Assembly (NCBI RefSeq): GCF_003219815.1
Contig: NZ_QJVD01000009.1
Span: 122,064-186,063 of the forward strand
DNA from: Arthrobacter livingstonensis
Lineage (GTDB): Bacteria > Actinomycetota > Actinomycetes > Actinomycetales > Micrococcaceae
Length of the DNA: 64,000 nucleotides
Direction: 5' to 3'
The position numbers and the translations under genes were made by a program. Under the pieces are notes generated by a model that saw only the letters and a list, made by a program, of their open reading frames with translations, did not search any database and was not told the origin of the DNA. Within the stretch, counting starts at the first letter, position 1, and each line of letters opens with the position of its first letter. This document shows, piece after piece, positions 10,058 through 18,324 of the stretch.

Positions 10058-12229
10058 TCACAGCATGCAGGAGACGCAACCCTCCACCTCAGTGCCCTCT
10101 AGCGCGAGCTGGCGGAGACGGATGTAGTAAATGGTCTTGATGCCCTTCTTCCAGGCATAGATCTGGGCCTTGTTGATGTCCCGCGTGGTGGCGGTGTCCT
10201 TGAAGAACAGTGTCAGGGACAGGCCCTGGTCCACGTGCTGGGTGGCAGCTGCGTAGGTGTCGATGATCTTTTCGAAGCCGATTTCGTACGCGTCCTGGTA
10301 GTACTCCAGGTTGTCGTTGGTCAGGTAAGGCGCCGGGTAGTACACGCGGCCCAGCTTGCCTTCCTTGCGGATCTCGATCTTCGACGCCACCGGGTGGATG
10401 GAGGAGGTGGAGTTGTTGATGTAGCTGATCGAACCGGTGGGCGGCACGGCCTGCAGGTTCTGGTTGTAAATGCCGTGCTCCATGACGGAAGCCTTCAGCT
10501 CACGCCAGTCGTCCTGGGTGGGGATGTGGATGCCGTCAAACAGCTCGACGACTCGGGCAGTCTGGGGAACCCACTCCGCATCCGTGTATTTGTCGAAGAA
10601 CTCGCCGCTGGCGTACTTGGACTTCTCAAAGCCCGCGAACGTGGAACCGGTCTCCATGGCGATCAGGTTCGATGCGCGGAGGCAGTGGTACACCACCGTG
10701 TAGAAGTAGATGTTCGTGAAGTCCAGGCCCTCATCCGACCCGTAATGGACCCGCTCGCGGGCCAGATAACCGTGCAGGTTCATCTGGCCCAGGCCAATGG
10801 CGTGCGACTGGTCGTTGCCCTTGGCGATGGACGGCACGCTGGTGATGTTGGACATGTCCGACACCGCGGTGAGCGTGCGGATGGAGGTCTCGATGGTGCT
10901 GCCGAAGTCCGGGGAATCCATGGCCTTGGCAATGTTCAGCGAGCCCAGGTTGCAGGAGATGTCCTTGCCGGTGTCCGCGTAGGAAAGATCGTCGTTGTAG
11001 CTGGTGGGCGCGGAAACCTGGAGAATTTCCGAGCACAGGTTGCTCATGATGATCTTGCCGTCAATCGGGTTGGCCCGGTTCACGGTGTCTTCAAACATGA
11101 TGTAGGGGTAGCCGGATTCGAACTGGATTTCGGCAAGGGTCTGGAAGAACTCGCGGGCCTTGATCTTGGTCTTCTTGATCCGGGCGTCGTCCACCATCTC
11201 GTAGTACTTCTCGGTGACTGAGATGTCCGAGAACGGCACGCCATACACTTTTTCGACGTCGTACGGGGAGAACAGGTACATGTCCTCATCGCGCTTGGCC
11301 AGGTCAAAGGTGATGTCCGGGACCACAACACCTAGGGAAAGGGTCTTGATGCGCACTTTCTCGTCCGCGTTCTCGCGCTTGGTGTCGAGGAAACGGTTGA
11401 TGTCGGGGTGGTGGGCGTGCAGGTACACGGCTCCCGCACCCTGGCGGGCACCGAGCTGGTTGGCGTAGGAGAAGCTGTCTTCGAGGAGCTTCATGACAGG
11501 GATGACGCCGGAGGACTGGTTCTCGATCTGCTTGATCGGCGCACCCACCTCGCGGATGTTGGTCAGCGCAAACGCCACGCCGCCGCCGCGCTTGGACAGC
11601 TGCAGGGCCGAGTTGATGGAGCGGCCAATGGATTCCATGTTGTCTTCAATGCGAAGCAGGAAGCAGGAGACGAGCTCGCCGCGCTGCTTCTTTCCGGCAT
11701 TCAGGAAGGTGGGGGTGGCTGGTTGGAAACGGCCTTCGATGATCTCGTCGACCATCTTCAGGGCCAGCTGCTCGTCACCGCGCGCCAGGTGGAGCGCCAC
11801 CATGCACACGCGGTCCTCGTAGCGCTCCAGGAAGCGGTTTCCGTCGAATGTCTTCAGCGTGTAGGACGTGTAGAACTTGAACGCACCCAGGAAGGTCTCG
11901 AAGCGGAACTTCTTCTTGTACGCGTGGTTGTAGAGCTCGCGGATGAAGTTCATCGTGTACTGGTCCAGCGTCTCGCGCTCGTAGTACTCGTTCTTCACCA
12001 GGTAATCCAGCTTCTCCTCCAGGTCATGGAAGAACACCGTGTTGTTGTTCACGTGCTGCAGGAAGTACTGTCGGGCTGCGGCGCGGTCGGCGTCAAACTG
12101 GATTTCGCCGTCGGCGTTATACAGGTTGAGCATGGCATTCAACTCGTGGTAGCCAAGGCCTTCCCACGCGGCCGGCATGTCCTTGGACGCCTTCACTGCT
12201 GCGCCTGTTTCTGAGACAATCGTGTCCAA
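10058..12229 (-). CDS. nrdE: Class Ib ribonucleotide reductase alpha (catalytic) subunit
   Basis: 723-aa catalytic subunit reducing ribonucleoside diphosphates to deoxy forms in the cytoplasm. Family segments include [16 protein letters not shown], the active-site loop [28 protein letters not shown] and the P(P)[13 protein letters not shown] loop, and the redox-active C-terminal pair EGCVSCML that receives electrons from NrdH. Two starts are possible. TTG 12229 has GGAAG upstream and overlaps the nrdI end by 37 bp. ATG 12178 begins [17 protein letters not shown] and follows the nrdI stop by 14 bp. The second is close to where well-studied homologues begin, so the first 17 residues are uncertain. 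Confidence 0.96.
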   Translation of the reverse strand: MDTIVSETGAAVKASKDMPAAWEGLGYHELNAMLNLYNADGEIQFDADRAAARQYFLQHVNNNTVFFHDLEEKLDYLVKNEYYERETLDQYTMNFIRELYNHAYKKKFRFETFLGAFKFYTSYTLKTFDGNRFLERYEDRVCMVALHLARGDEQLALKMVDEIIEGRFQPATPTFLNAGKKQRGELVSCFLLRIEDNMESIGRSINSALQLSKRGGGVAFALTNIREVGAPIKQIENQSSGVIPVMKLLEDSFSYANQLGARQGAGAVYLHAHHPDINRFLDTKRENADEKVRIKTLSLGVVVPDITFDLAKRDEDMYLFSPYDVEKVYGVPFSDISVTEKYYEMVDDARIKKTKIKAREFFQTLAEIQFESGYPYIMFEDTVNRANPIDGKIIMSNLCSEILQVSAPTSYNDDLSYADTGKDISCNLGSLNIAKAMDSPDFGSTIETSIRTLTAVSDMSNITSVPSIAKGNDQSHAIGLGQMNLHGYLARERVHYGSDEGLDFTNIYFYTVVYHCLRASNLIAMETGSTFAGFEKSKYASGEFFDKYTDAEWVPQTARVVELFDGIHIPTQDDWRELKASVMEHGIYNQNLQAVPPTGSISYINNSTSSIHPVASKIEIRKEGKLGRVYYPAPYLTNDNLEYYQDAYEIGFEKIIDTYAAATQHVDQGLSLTLFFKDTATTRDINKAQIYAWKKGIKTIYYIRLRQLALEGTEVEGCVSCML

Positions 12230-12675
12230 AATTCTTCCAATCCTTCGTGAACGCGGTCCACGTCCTCCGACGTGCCCATCAATTCAAAACGGTAGAGATG
12301 CGGTACCTGGCATTTGACCGAGATGATGTCCCCGGCCAGACAATACGTTTCACCAAAGTTTGTGTTCCCCGCGCCAATGACCCCGCGGATCAACTCACGG
12401 TTCGATGGGACGTTGAGGAACTTGATGACTTGTTTCGGCACTGCCCCGTGCCCGGAGTCCCCGCCATAGGTGGGCAGGACCAGGACGAATGGTTCAAGGG
12501 CCAAAAGCGTCTCGTCACGGGTGTAGACCGGCAGCCTTGCCGCATCCGTGGCGAGCTTCTCCACAAACCGATGCGTGTTCTCGGATATTGAGGAAAAGTA
12601 GATCAGGCTGCTGGAGGTGTGCCGGCCGGTTTCCCGGTCCACAGCTGGTGTTGCTGCTACGGCTGACATGGTCAT
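12193..12675 (-). CDS. nrdI: Flavodoxin-like NrdI protein of class Ib ribonucleotide reductase
   Basis: 160-aa FMN protein that supplies oxidant for assembly of the NrdF dimanganese-tyrosyl cofactor. The flavodoxin phosphate loop reads [16 protein letters not shown] (about residues 24-39). The TYGG segment near residue 67 and [13 protein letters not shown] near 100 are diagnostic of NrdI. ATG 12675 is preceded by AGGAAG; the open frame continues upstream to 13011 but that part shows no protein-like sequence and crosses the hairpin between nrdH and nrdI. The gene end overlaps the annotated nrdE start. Confidence 0.95.
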   Translation of the reverse strand: MTMSAVAATPAVDRETGRHTSSSLIYFSSISENTHRFVEKLATDAARLPVYTRDETLLALEPFVLVLPTYGGDSGHGAVPKQVIKFLNVPSNRELIRGVIGAGNTNFGETYCLAGDIISVKCQVPHLYRFELMGTSEDVDRVHEGLEEFWTRLSQKQAQQ

Positions 12676-12702
12676 CGCTTCCTGCGGTACTTGCTTGCTG
12701 TT

Positions 12703-12734
12703 GTGGGGCCGACGTCTTTGGCGGTCGGCCCCAC
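12703..12734 (-). other. Perfect 11-bp inverted repeat between nrdH and nrdI
   Basis: GTGGGGCCGAC (12703-12713) and GTCGGCCCCAC (12724-12734) form a perfect 11-bp stem with a 10-base loop in the 119-bp gap between nrdH and nrdI. In the transcript it would be a very stable GC-rich hairpin. No U-run follows, so it is not a standard intrinsic terminator. Plausible roles are partial termination, protection of the upstream nrdH message, or a processing site giving different NrdH and NrdIEF levels; all are inference. Confidence 0.7.
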
Positions 12735-12794
12735 CCGTGTGCACTTGCGGCACATGAAGTTTCGTGGTCCCGCAGGCACTTGTCCCGCCGGGGT

Positions 12795-13049
12795 TTACGC
12801 TACGTTCGACGCTTCGTTCCCGGCGCCCTGGCTGATGGCGGCGATCTTGTCCGGGCGGAAACCGGACCAGTGGTCGGCGTCGGTGATGACGACCGGTGCC
12901 TGCTGGTAGCCAAGGCTGAGAAGGCGTTCCAGCGCAGCGGGATCTTCGGTGATGTCCACGCTCTGGTACGTGACGCCCTTTTTGTCCAGGGCCCGGTACG
13001 TGGCGTTGCATTGAACGCAGGCGGGCTTGGTGTAAACCGTAACGGTCAT
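12795..13049 (-). CDS. nrdH: NrdH glutaredoxin-like redoxin
   Basis: 84-aa electron donor to NrdE, a glutaredoxin-like protein reduced by thioredoxin reductase. The active site is C-V-Q-C (residues 11-14) in [20 protein letters not shown]; the C-terminal half has [10 protein letters not shown] with the cis-Pro loop and WSGFRPDKI, which replaces the glutathione site of true glutaredoxins. ATG 13049 is preceded by AAGGGG. It is the first gene of the nrdHIEF operon, downstream of a putative NrdR box. Confidence 0.95.
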   Translation of the reverse strand: MTVTVYTKPACVQCNATYRALDKKGVTYQSVDITEDPAALERLLSLGYQQAPVVITDADHWSGFRPDKIAAISQGAGNEASNVA

Positions 13050-13572
13050 GATCGAGATCCCCTTGTCATAAAAGCTGTGTGGAATTTGCATTTGCGTCCC
13101 GCGTACGGCGCGCTCACTGTCGGTGGGGCCAGACAGCTGTTGCGACGGCCTCGCCAGCGTTCCGGGCACCGTTTTGAACTGCTGCCCGAACTGCTTGATT
13201 TGCTGTACTAGATACTACATGTAGTGCACGCCCACGGAAGCGACCCCAAGATGATGTATTACAAGTATGTCATTTTATGCACCAGTAGTCCACAGCTTCG
13301 TGAACTTAAAAGCGCAGGAATCCAACGTTTAAGCCACTGCTGTCCACAGGCTGTGGAGTAGTTACCCACTTAATTTCGGACGGCGTGTCGACGGCATCCG
13401 GCGTGTCGGCAGCATTGCCACACACGCACCTCCCGCCGGCACCGCACGGATGCCATGCCGGACGCGTCCCGGGGCACGGCTCACCCGTCCCCGGGCCCAC
13501 GGCACACCCGTCCCGTGGTCCGGACACATATGCTTGCAGGACAGGCCACGACAGTGCGACAAGGAGCATGCG
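13050..13572. other. Intergenic region between nrdH and the LysR gene
   Basis: 523 bp between divergent genes. The nrdH side carries the putative NrdR box and an A/T-rich stretch (about 13250-13290) likely to hold the nrd promoter. Nearer the LysR gene the sequence is very GC-rich, with a degenerate repeat around CACCCGTCCC/CCGTCCCG (about 13460-13520). I see no protein-coding signal and no tRNA. Confidence 0.5.
13214..13225 (-). promoter_or_regulatory. Putative NrdR box upstream of nrdH
   Basis: Perfect 12-bp palindrome ACTACATGTAGT, 165 bp upstream of nrdH, in the style of the AT-rich NrdR boxes (consensus roughly acaCwAtATaTwGtgt) that control ribonucleotide reductase operons by the ATP/dATP-sensing repressor NrdR. 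A second, degenerate copy may be at 13255-13270 (TGTATTACAAGTATGT), about 43 bp away centre to centre, close to four helical turns. Paired boxes are usual, but their spacing is more often near three turns. Confidence 0.55.
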
Positions 13573-14505
13573 GTGATCAATCCGATCCACCTGAAAACCC
13601 TGCTGGAGGTAGTCCGGCGCGGCTCGTTTGCCTCTGCCGCCACCGCCCTGGGCTACACGGCGTCGGCGGTTTCACAGCAAATGTCCGCGCTGGAGCGCGA
13701 CACCGGCGTCACGCTGTTCCAGCGCTCGGCACGCAGCGTGCTGCCCACGGATGCCGCCCTGGTGATGAGCCGGCACGCCACCAAGGTCCTGACGGACATT
13801 GACGCGTTGTTGGCTGCCAGCTCCCGGACCGACCGTGGCACGAGCCAGGAACTGCGGCTCGGTATTTTTCCGTCGCTGGCCACCTATGTGCTGCCCCGGC
13901 TGCTGCGGAGCCACGACTGGCCGGATCTGGGCATCAACCTGCATGTGTCCGTAGGCGAGCCCCAGCAGACCATTTCCGGGCTGCGCATTGGCGGCGAGCT
14001 GGACGTGGCCCTGGTGTATCAGGTGGGCCAGGCCGGCCTTGCCTGGCCGCACACCATCAACCGGCAGTGGGTGGGAGACGACAATTTCCGGGTGGTGCTC
14101 CCCAAGTCCTGGGGGATCCGGCCGGGGGCCAATGTTGCCGCCGCCCAGCTCTCCGACATGCCATGGATCATGCACCATCCTGGCACCAGTGATGCCACCG
14201 TGATCGAGCGGCTCTTTGCCAGCTGCAACCTGCACCCGCGTGTGGCCGCGTACAGCGACGACTTCAATGCCAGCCTGCAGCTGGCCTCGGTGGGCCTTGG
14301 CGCAGCACTCGTGCCCGAACTGGCGCTGACGCGCCGCCCGGACAATGTGGTGGTGCTGGACGTGCCCGAGATCCGCCTGGCCCGCAATATTTTCGCCCTC
14401 ATCATCAATGACGGGCGCACGGCACGGATCGAAGTGTTCATGGACAAGTTGGCCGGTATTTTGGGCGAACTGACGCGCACCAGCTCGCTGGACAGTCCCG
14501 CATGA
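13573..14505 (+). CDS. LysR-family transcriptional regulator
   Basis: 310-aa LTTR. The N-terminal winged helix-turn-helix spans about residues 5-62 (HLKTLLEVVRRGSFASAA, then LGYTASAVSQQMSALERD, then TLFQRSARSVLPTDAA), followed by a linker helix and a periplasmic-binding-like effector domain from about residue 90. GTG 13573 is chosen because AAGGAG lies six bases upstream and the next residues, VINPIHLKTLLE, match the usual LTTR opening. The stop overlaps the SRPBCC gene start (ATGA). No neighbouring divergent target is obvious; the nearest divergent promoter is nrdH, more than 500 bp away. Confidence 0.92.
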   Translation: MINPIHLKTLLEVVRRGSFASAATALGYTASAVSQQMSALERDTGVTLFQRSARSVLPTDAALVMSRHATKVLTDIDALLAASSRTDRGTSQELRLGIFPSLATYVLPRLLRSHDWPDLGINLHVSVGEPQQTISGLRIGGELDVALVYQVGQAGLAWPHTINRQWVGDDNFRVVLPKSWGIRPGANVAAAQLSDMPWIMHHPGTSDATVIERLFASCNLHPRVAAYSDDFNASLQLASVGLGAALVPELALTRRPDNVVVLDVPEIRLARNIFALIINDGRTARIEVFMDKLAGILGELTRTSSLDSPA

Positions 14506-14948
14506 GCGTCCACTTTCGTGTTGAAACAACGAGCGCCCTGCCGCGGGAAGTCCTGTTCCGGCGTTCCTCGAGCATCGACGACCATGTGGCGTCCATGGCC
14601 GCTTCCGGTGAGCGCGCAGTGGGAGGGGTGCTCACCGGCCAGATCGGTGAGGGCCAAACAGTAACATGGCATGGCCGCCACTTCGGCGTCCGCTTTCGGA
14701 TGACCTCCCTGGTGACGGAAGTGGAACACCCCCGTCGATTCACGGACCGGCAGGTCAGGGGGCCCTTCAAGGAGTTCCGTCACGTACACACCTTCACCTC
14801 GGCAGGCGGGGTGACCACCATGGTCGACGAAGTCACGTTTACCGCACCGTTCGGACCGCTGGGGCGCCTGGCCGAGCGCCTGGTCCTGGACCGCTACCTC
14901 CGCCGCCTCATCGCCGAGCGGAACGCCTTCTTGTGCCGCCCGGCCTGA
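14502..14948 (+). CDS. SRPBCC (polyketide cyclase-like) small protein
   Basis: 148-aa protein with the START/Bet v1-like SRPBCC fold: a pattern of long beta strands and a C-terminal helix (GRLAERLVLDRYLRRLIAER). Motifs such as FRVETTSALPREVLF at the start, TWHGRHFGVRFRMTS in the middle and MVDEVTFTAPFGPLG match the common actinobacterial cell-division-inhibitor-like/cyclase family. It probably binds a hydrophobic ligand. Translation is coupled to the LysR gene by the ATGA overlap, so the two are one unit; ligand and role are unknown. Confidence 0.8.
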   Translation: MSVHFRVETTSALPREVLFRRSSSIDDHVASMAASGERAVGGVLTGQIGEGQTVTWHGRHFGVRFRMTSLVTEVEHPRRFTDRQVRGPFKEFRHVHTFTSAGGVTTMVDEVTFTAPFGPLGRLAERLVLDRYLRRLIAERNAFLCRPA

Positions 14949-14971
14949 CGCCTGCCACGGCGTGAGGGCGC

Positions 14972-16426
14972 CTATTTTCTGCGGAATTTCCTGGCTGGGG
15001 CAACCAGCCGCTTGATGACCTGGTTGGTCAGCCGCCCGAACGGAGGGTAGATCAGGGACAGGGTATCCGGGGACAGCGGCTTTTCCAGCACGGCTTTTTG
15101 ATGGGAGAACGTCTCAATGGAGTGCTGGCCGTGGTAGCTGCCCATGCCGCTCTCCCCCACGCCGCCAAAAGGCAGCCCCGGCACCGTCAGGTGCGCCACC
15201 GGCACCCCGAAGTTCAAGGCGCCCGACGACGTCTGTTCCGTAAATGCCGCCCGCACCCCGCGGTCTTCGCTGAAGACGTACAGCGAAAGCGGCTTGTCCC
15301 GGCCGTTGATGAACGCGATGGCTTCCCCGACGGACTCCACGGCCACCAGCGGCAGGACGGGTCCAAAGATCTCCCCGTCCATGAGTGCCGCCTTCGCATC
15401 CACGTGGAGCACCGTGGGCTCGATGTACCGCGTGGCGGCGTCGATCCTCCCACCGCTGACCAACACCGAGCCTGCGTCCCCGCGCAAGTCCCGGTGCAGA
15501 AGTCCGGCAACCCGGTCGAAGGCACCGTCGTTGACCATGCGGCCATACGCCAGGCTGTCGGATGGTTCGGCGCCGTACAGGGCCCGGATGGCGTGGGGCA
15601 GCTCGTCCGCAAGCATGGCCAGTGCCGTGCCCGTGCCCAGAACATAGTCCGGCGCCACGCACGTTTGCCCCGCATTCATGAACTTCCCCCAGGCGATGCG
15701 CGCGGCGGCAGCCTTCATATCGACGGTGTCGTCGACGTACACGGGCGACTTGCCACCCAATTCCAGGGTGACGGGAGTGAGGTTCCTGGCCGCGGCGGCC
15801 ATGACTATCCGGCCCACCCTCCCGTTGCCGGTATAGAAAATGTGGTCGAACTGCTGCTCCAGAAGTGCAGTGGTCTCCGGGACCCCTCCTTCGACAATCG
15901 TCACCGCACCGCCGAGGTAGTGCGGGACCCACCTGGCCAGCGCTGCAGAGCAGGCCGGCGCCATTTCGCTGGGCTTGGCCACCACGGTGTTCCCGGCGGC
16001 GAGCGCGCCGATGACTGGTGCCAGGAGGAGCTGGATGGGATAGTTCCACGGTGCGATGACCAGGACGACGCCCAGGGGTTCGAGGACGGTGTGGGCCCTG
16101 GCCGGCTGAAGGGCCAGCGGAACGGCGGCCCTGCGTGGGGCGAGCCAGTGTTCGAGGTGTTTGAGGGTGTGGGCGAGTTCGGCGGTGAGGAAGCCGAGCT
16201 CGGTCAGCCATGACTCGGAAGGGTGTTTGCCGAGGTCGGATGCGAGCGCAGCGGAGAAGTCGTCGCGGTGGTCCAGGAGCATTTGGTTCATGGCCTTGAG
16301 CTGGTCCCGGCGCCAATGGATGGCCCGGGTGGTGCCGGAGGTGAAGACTCCCCGGGCAGCCGAGACCGCCTCGTGGATGGGATCTGTGAAGCCAACGTCG
16401 GCCCGGGCGGTCTCTGGTGCGCTCAT
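14972..16426 (-). CDS. Aldehyde dehydrogenase (NAD(P)+), class 3-like
   Basis: 484-aa ALDH oxidising aldehydes to carboxylic acids. The conserved VLVIAPWNYPIQLLLAP opens the cofactor domain (about residue 120), followed by TVVAKPSEMAP, the catalytic glutamate in LELGGKSPVYV, and the nucleophilic cysteine in NAGQTCVAPDYVL (about residue 258). The hydrophobic, basic C terminus (SLIYPPFGRLTNQVIKRLV) resembles class 3/fatty-aldehyde types. It is convergent with the SRPBCC gene (23 bp apart) and downstream of the broken DUF222/HNH gene, 9 bp after its end. Confidence 0.92.
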   Translation of the reverse strand: MSAPETARADVGFTDPIHEAVSAARGVFTSGTTRAIHWRRDQLKAMNQMLLDHRDDFSAALASDLGKHPSESWLTELGFLTAELAHTLKHLEHWLAPRRAAVPLALQPARAHTVLEPLGVVLVIAPWNYPIQLLLAPVIGALAAGNTVVAKPSEMAPACSAALARWVPHYLGGAVTIVEGGVPETTALLEQQFDHIFYTGNGRVGRIVMAAAARNLTPVTLELGGKSPVYVDDTVDMKAAAARIAWGKFMNAGQTCVAPDYVLGTGTALAMLADELPHAIRALYGAEPSDSLAYGRMVNDGAFDRVAGLLHRDLRGDAGSVLVSGGRIDAATRYIEPTVLHVDAKAALMDGEIFGPVLPLVAVESVGEAIAFINGRDKPLSLYVFSEDRGVRAAFTEQTSSGALNFGVPVAHLTVPGLPFGGVGESGMGSYHGQHSIETFSHQKAVLEKPLSPDTLSLIYPPFGRLTNQVIKRLVAPARKFRRK

Positions 16427-16435
16427 GGCACCAAT

Positions 16436-18083
16436 CTACTCTGGCATTTGATCCACCACCGGACTCACCAGGCCCGGCGGCGGGTGTGGGCCCGGCGGGC
16501 CGGCCTGTCGGGCTGTTCCCGGCAGGACCGGCCGGACCGGCCGGACCGGCCGGACGGAATTGTAGCTGTGCCCCGTCGGCGTCCGGGTGATGGTGAACGG
16601 CCGCCCATCCGGGCCGGTGGACACTTCACTGCTCCAGCCGGGGGCTTCCTTGGCCAGGTTACAGCGTTGGCAGAGACCCTGCCCGTTGGAAATGGAAGTG
16701 GCTCCGCCGGACATGAACGACTTGACGTGGTCGTAGTTCCTGATCGGGGCACCGCACCACGAGTTGGCGCACAGCTGGTCCCGGTCGGAGAGGAAGCGCT
16801 TCATGGTGTCGGTGAACAGCCGGCTTCGCGTGTCCATGGACATGAGGGCCCCGGATTCCGGATGGGTGTAGAGCCGGCGCAGCCAAACCTGTGCCTGTCC
16901 CGCCGTGTTGACGACCATTGCCCGCCCTGTGGGCGCCGGAATGGGACCGTACCCGGTGAGGATGGCCGGGTCGGCCGCGCCGTCGAACAACGCCCTGTCC
17001 GTCATGATCAAGTCAAGGTGGATGTCCGTTTCTCCTGCCGTGAGGCAGTCACTGCCCCCGGCGCCGGAGACAGTATCGGTGTCCGGCCCTGCGCCTCCAC
17101 CCGGGACAGCACCCGTGCAGGGAAGGTGCTGGCGAAGCCGGTGCGTGAGGACGTCCGCCATCAGTTGCCCCTTGGTCCGGGTGTCCCCGGCACTGCGCGC
17201 GGCGTCCGCCACTGCGGTAAGGGTCTTCAGAACGGCTGCCCCCTGCCTGAGAGGCAGCAGCGCCTTGAGCGCAGCCATGCCATCTGCCACGGGTTGCAGG
17301 CTGACATGACGCTCCGACCCCCCCCCTTTTGAAGGCACTTCGTAAATGCTTCACGGTCAAGTTCGTAGGCAAACCGCTTGACCGTGGTGTCAAGTTCCCT
17401 GTCCCCCAGGGCCTCCAGTGTCTTAATGTCGCCGGCTACCGCCTCGTCCACGGCAAGCCGCTGTTCAGGGGTGAGGAATTCAGTGCCGGCTTCGATGATT
17501 GCCGCCCTGCGCTCCGTTAGAACACCGTTCGAACACGCTTCCATGGTCCGGGGCATTTTCCGGACTATCCGGGTGGCCGAGGCGACATGCCTGGCGGCCA
17601 TCCACTGTGACTCCCGGCGGGCCAGAGCCACTGCAAGGACGGTTCCCCTCCCGAGTGCGCTCCCCTTGACCCCGGCCTGTACCTGCCGGGTCCGTTCAAC
17701 CACCTCGAACAGCACCTCTGCCTTCGCCTGCGACGCACTGGCTGCGTTCTTGACGTTCTCCAGCTCCCTGATGACATCAATCAAGGCCGCACCTGCCGCC
17801 TTGACAACCTCGCGCACCCCTCCGTCAACAGGAACTTGCTCCCCGTGCGTCCACCCGCAGCCAGCTCCTCCGCATCCGCGAACTGCCGGTCCGCCACCTC
17901 CAGCAGGGGTGCACCGAGCCCCTCCCCCACGCCGTCAAGAAAGACGCGGGCCTGCTCAACCATGTCTGCTGCCGAACGGGCCAGGGACCACCCGTCCAGC
18001 AGCGGAGCTTGGGGCACGATGCCGGAAATGGGCGGGGCACCATCGACACTGCCGTCTCCCGCCAACCACTCCGGCATCTCCAT
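16436..18083 (-). pseudogene. DUF222/HNH endonuclease gene, broken by two apparent frameshifts
   Basis: Three consecutive leftward frames together look like one DUF222-HNH protein of the type found in many copies in Arthrobacter. Fragment 1 (about 17817-18083) starts MEMPEWLAG at ATG 18083 behind GGAGGTG. Fragment 2 (about 17326-17817) holds the DUF222 core, e.g. LENVKNAASASQAKAE and LARRESQWMAARHVA. Fragment 3 (16436 to about 17326) resumes at SERHVSLQPVADGMAALKAL and carries the HNH site: CANSWCGAPIRNYDHVKSF, then NGQGLCQRCNLAKE. The second break falls in a run of nine G (coding strand, 17318-17326), the first at a G4 run near 17813-17816; one extra G there would join fragments 1 and 2. Real mutation, slippage-based phase variation and sequencing error are all possible. 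Confidence 0.75.
16525..16555. repeat. 9-bp tandem repeat in the DUF222/HNH C-terminal tail
   Basis: Three full copies plus four bases of GGACCGGCC. In the HNH reading frame it encodes a (VRP)n tract beyond the HNH motif. A GC-rich microsatellite within a region already prone to frameshifts. Confidence 0.8.
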
Positions 18084-18324
18084 GTCCCGCACCTCCCTTC
18101 CACCAGCATTCCCATTCGGACCTGCCCAACGGCCTCCGCCTTGGGTCCTTCCATCCATCATCACCACCGGCATGAATGCGCGGAAAGCCCCCGCTTCCAC
18201 AATGTGCACATCCGCTACCGCAGCACCCCGTGTGGAGGAGGTAGCGCCCGTTAAGCGCCCGACGGCGGCCCCGTCCCCCCACAGGGAGACAGGGACCGTC
18301 GTCGATCATCTGGCCCGCAGGCGG

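Noticed and set aside
12676-13011. Extended N terminus of NrdI
   Set aside because: Runs through the intercistronic hairpin and overlaps nrdH in another frame; a proper start with AGGAAG exists at 12675.
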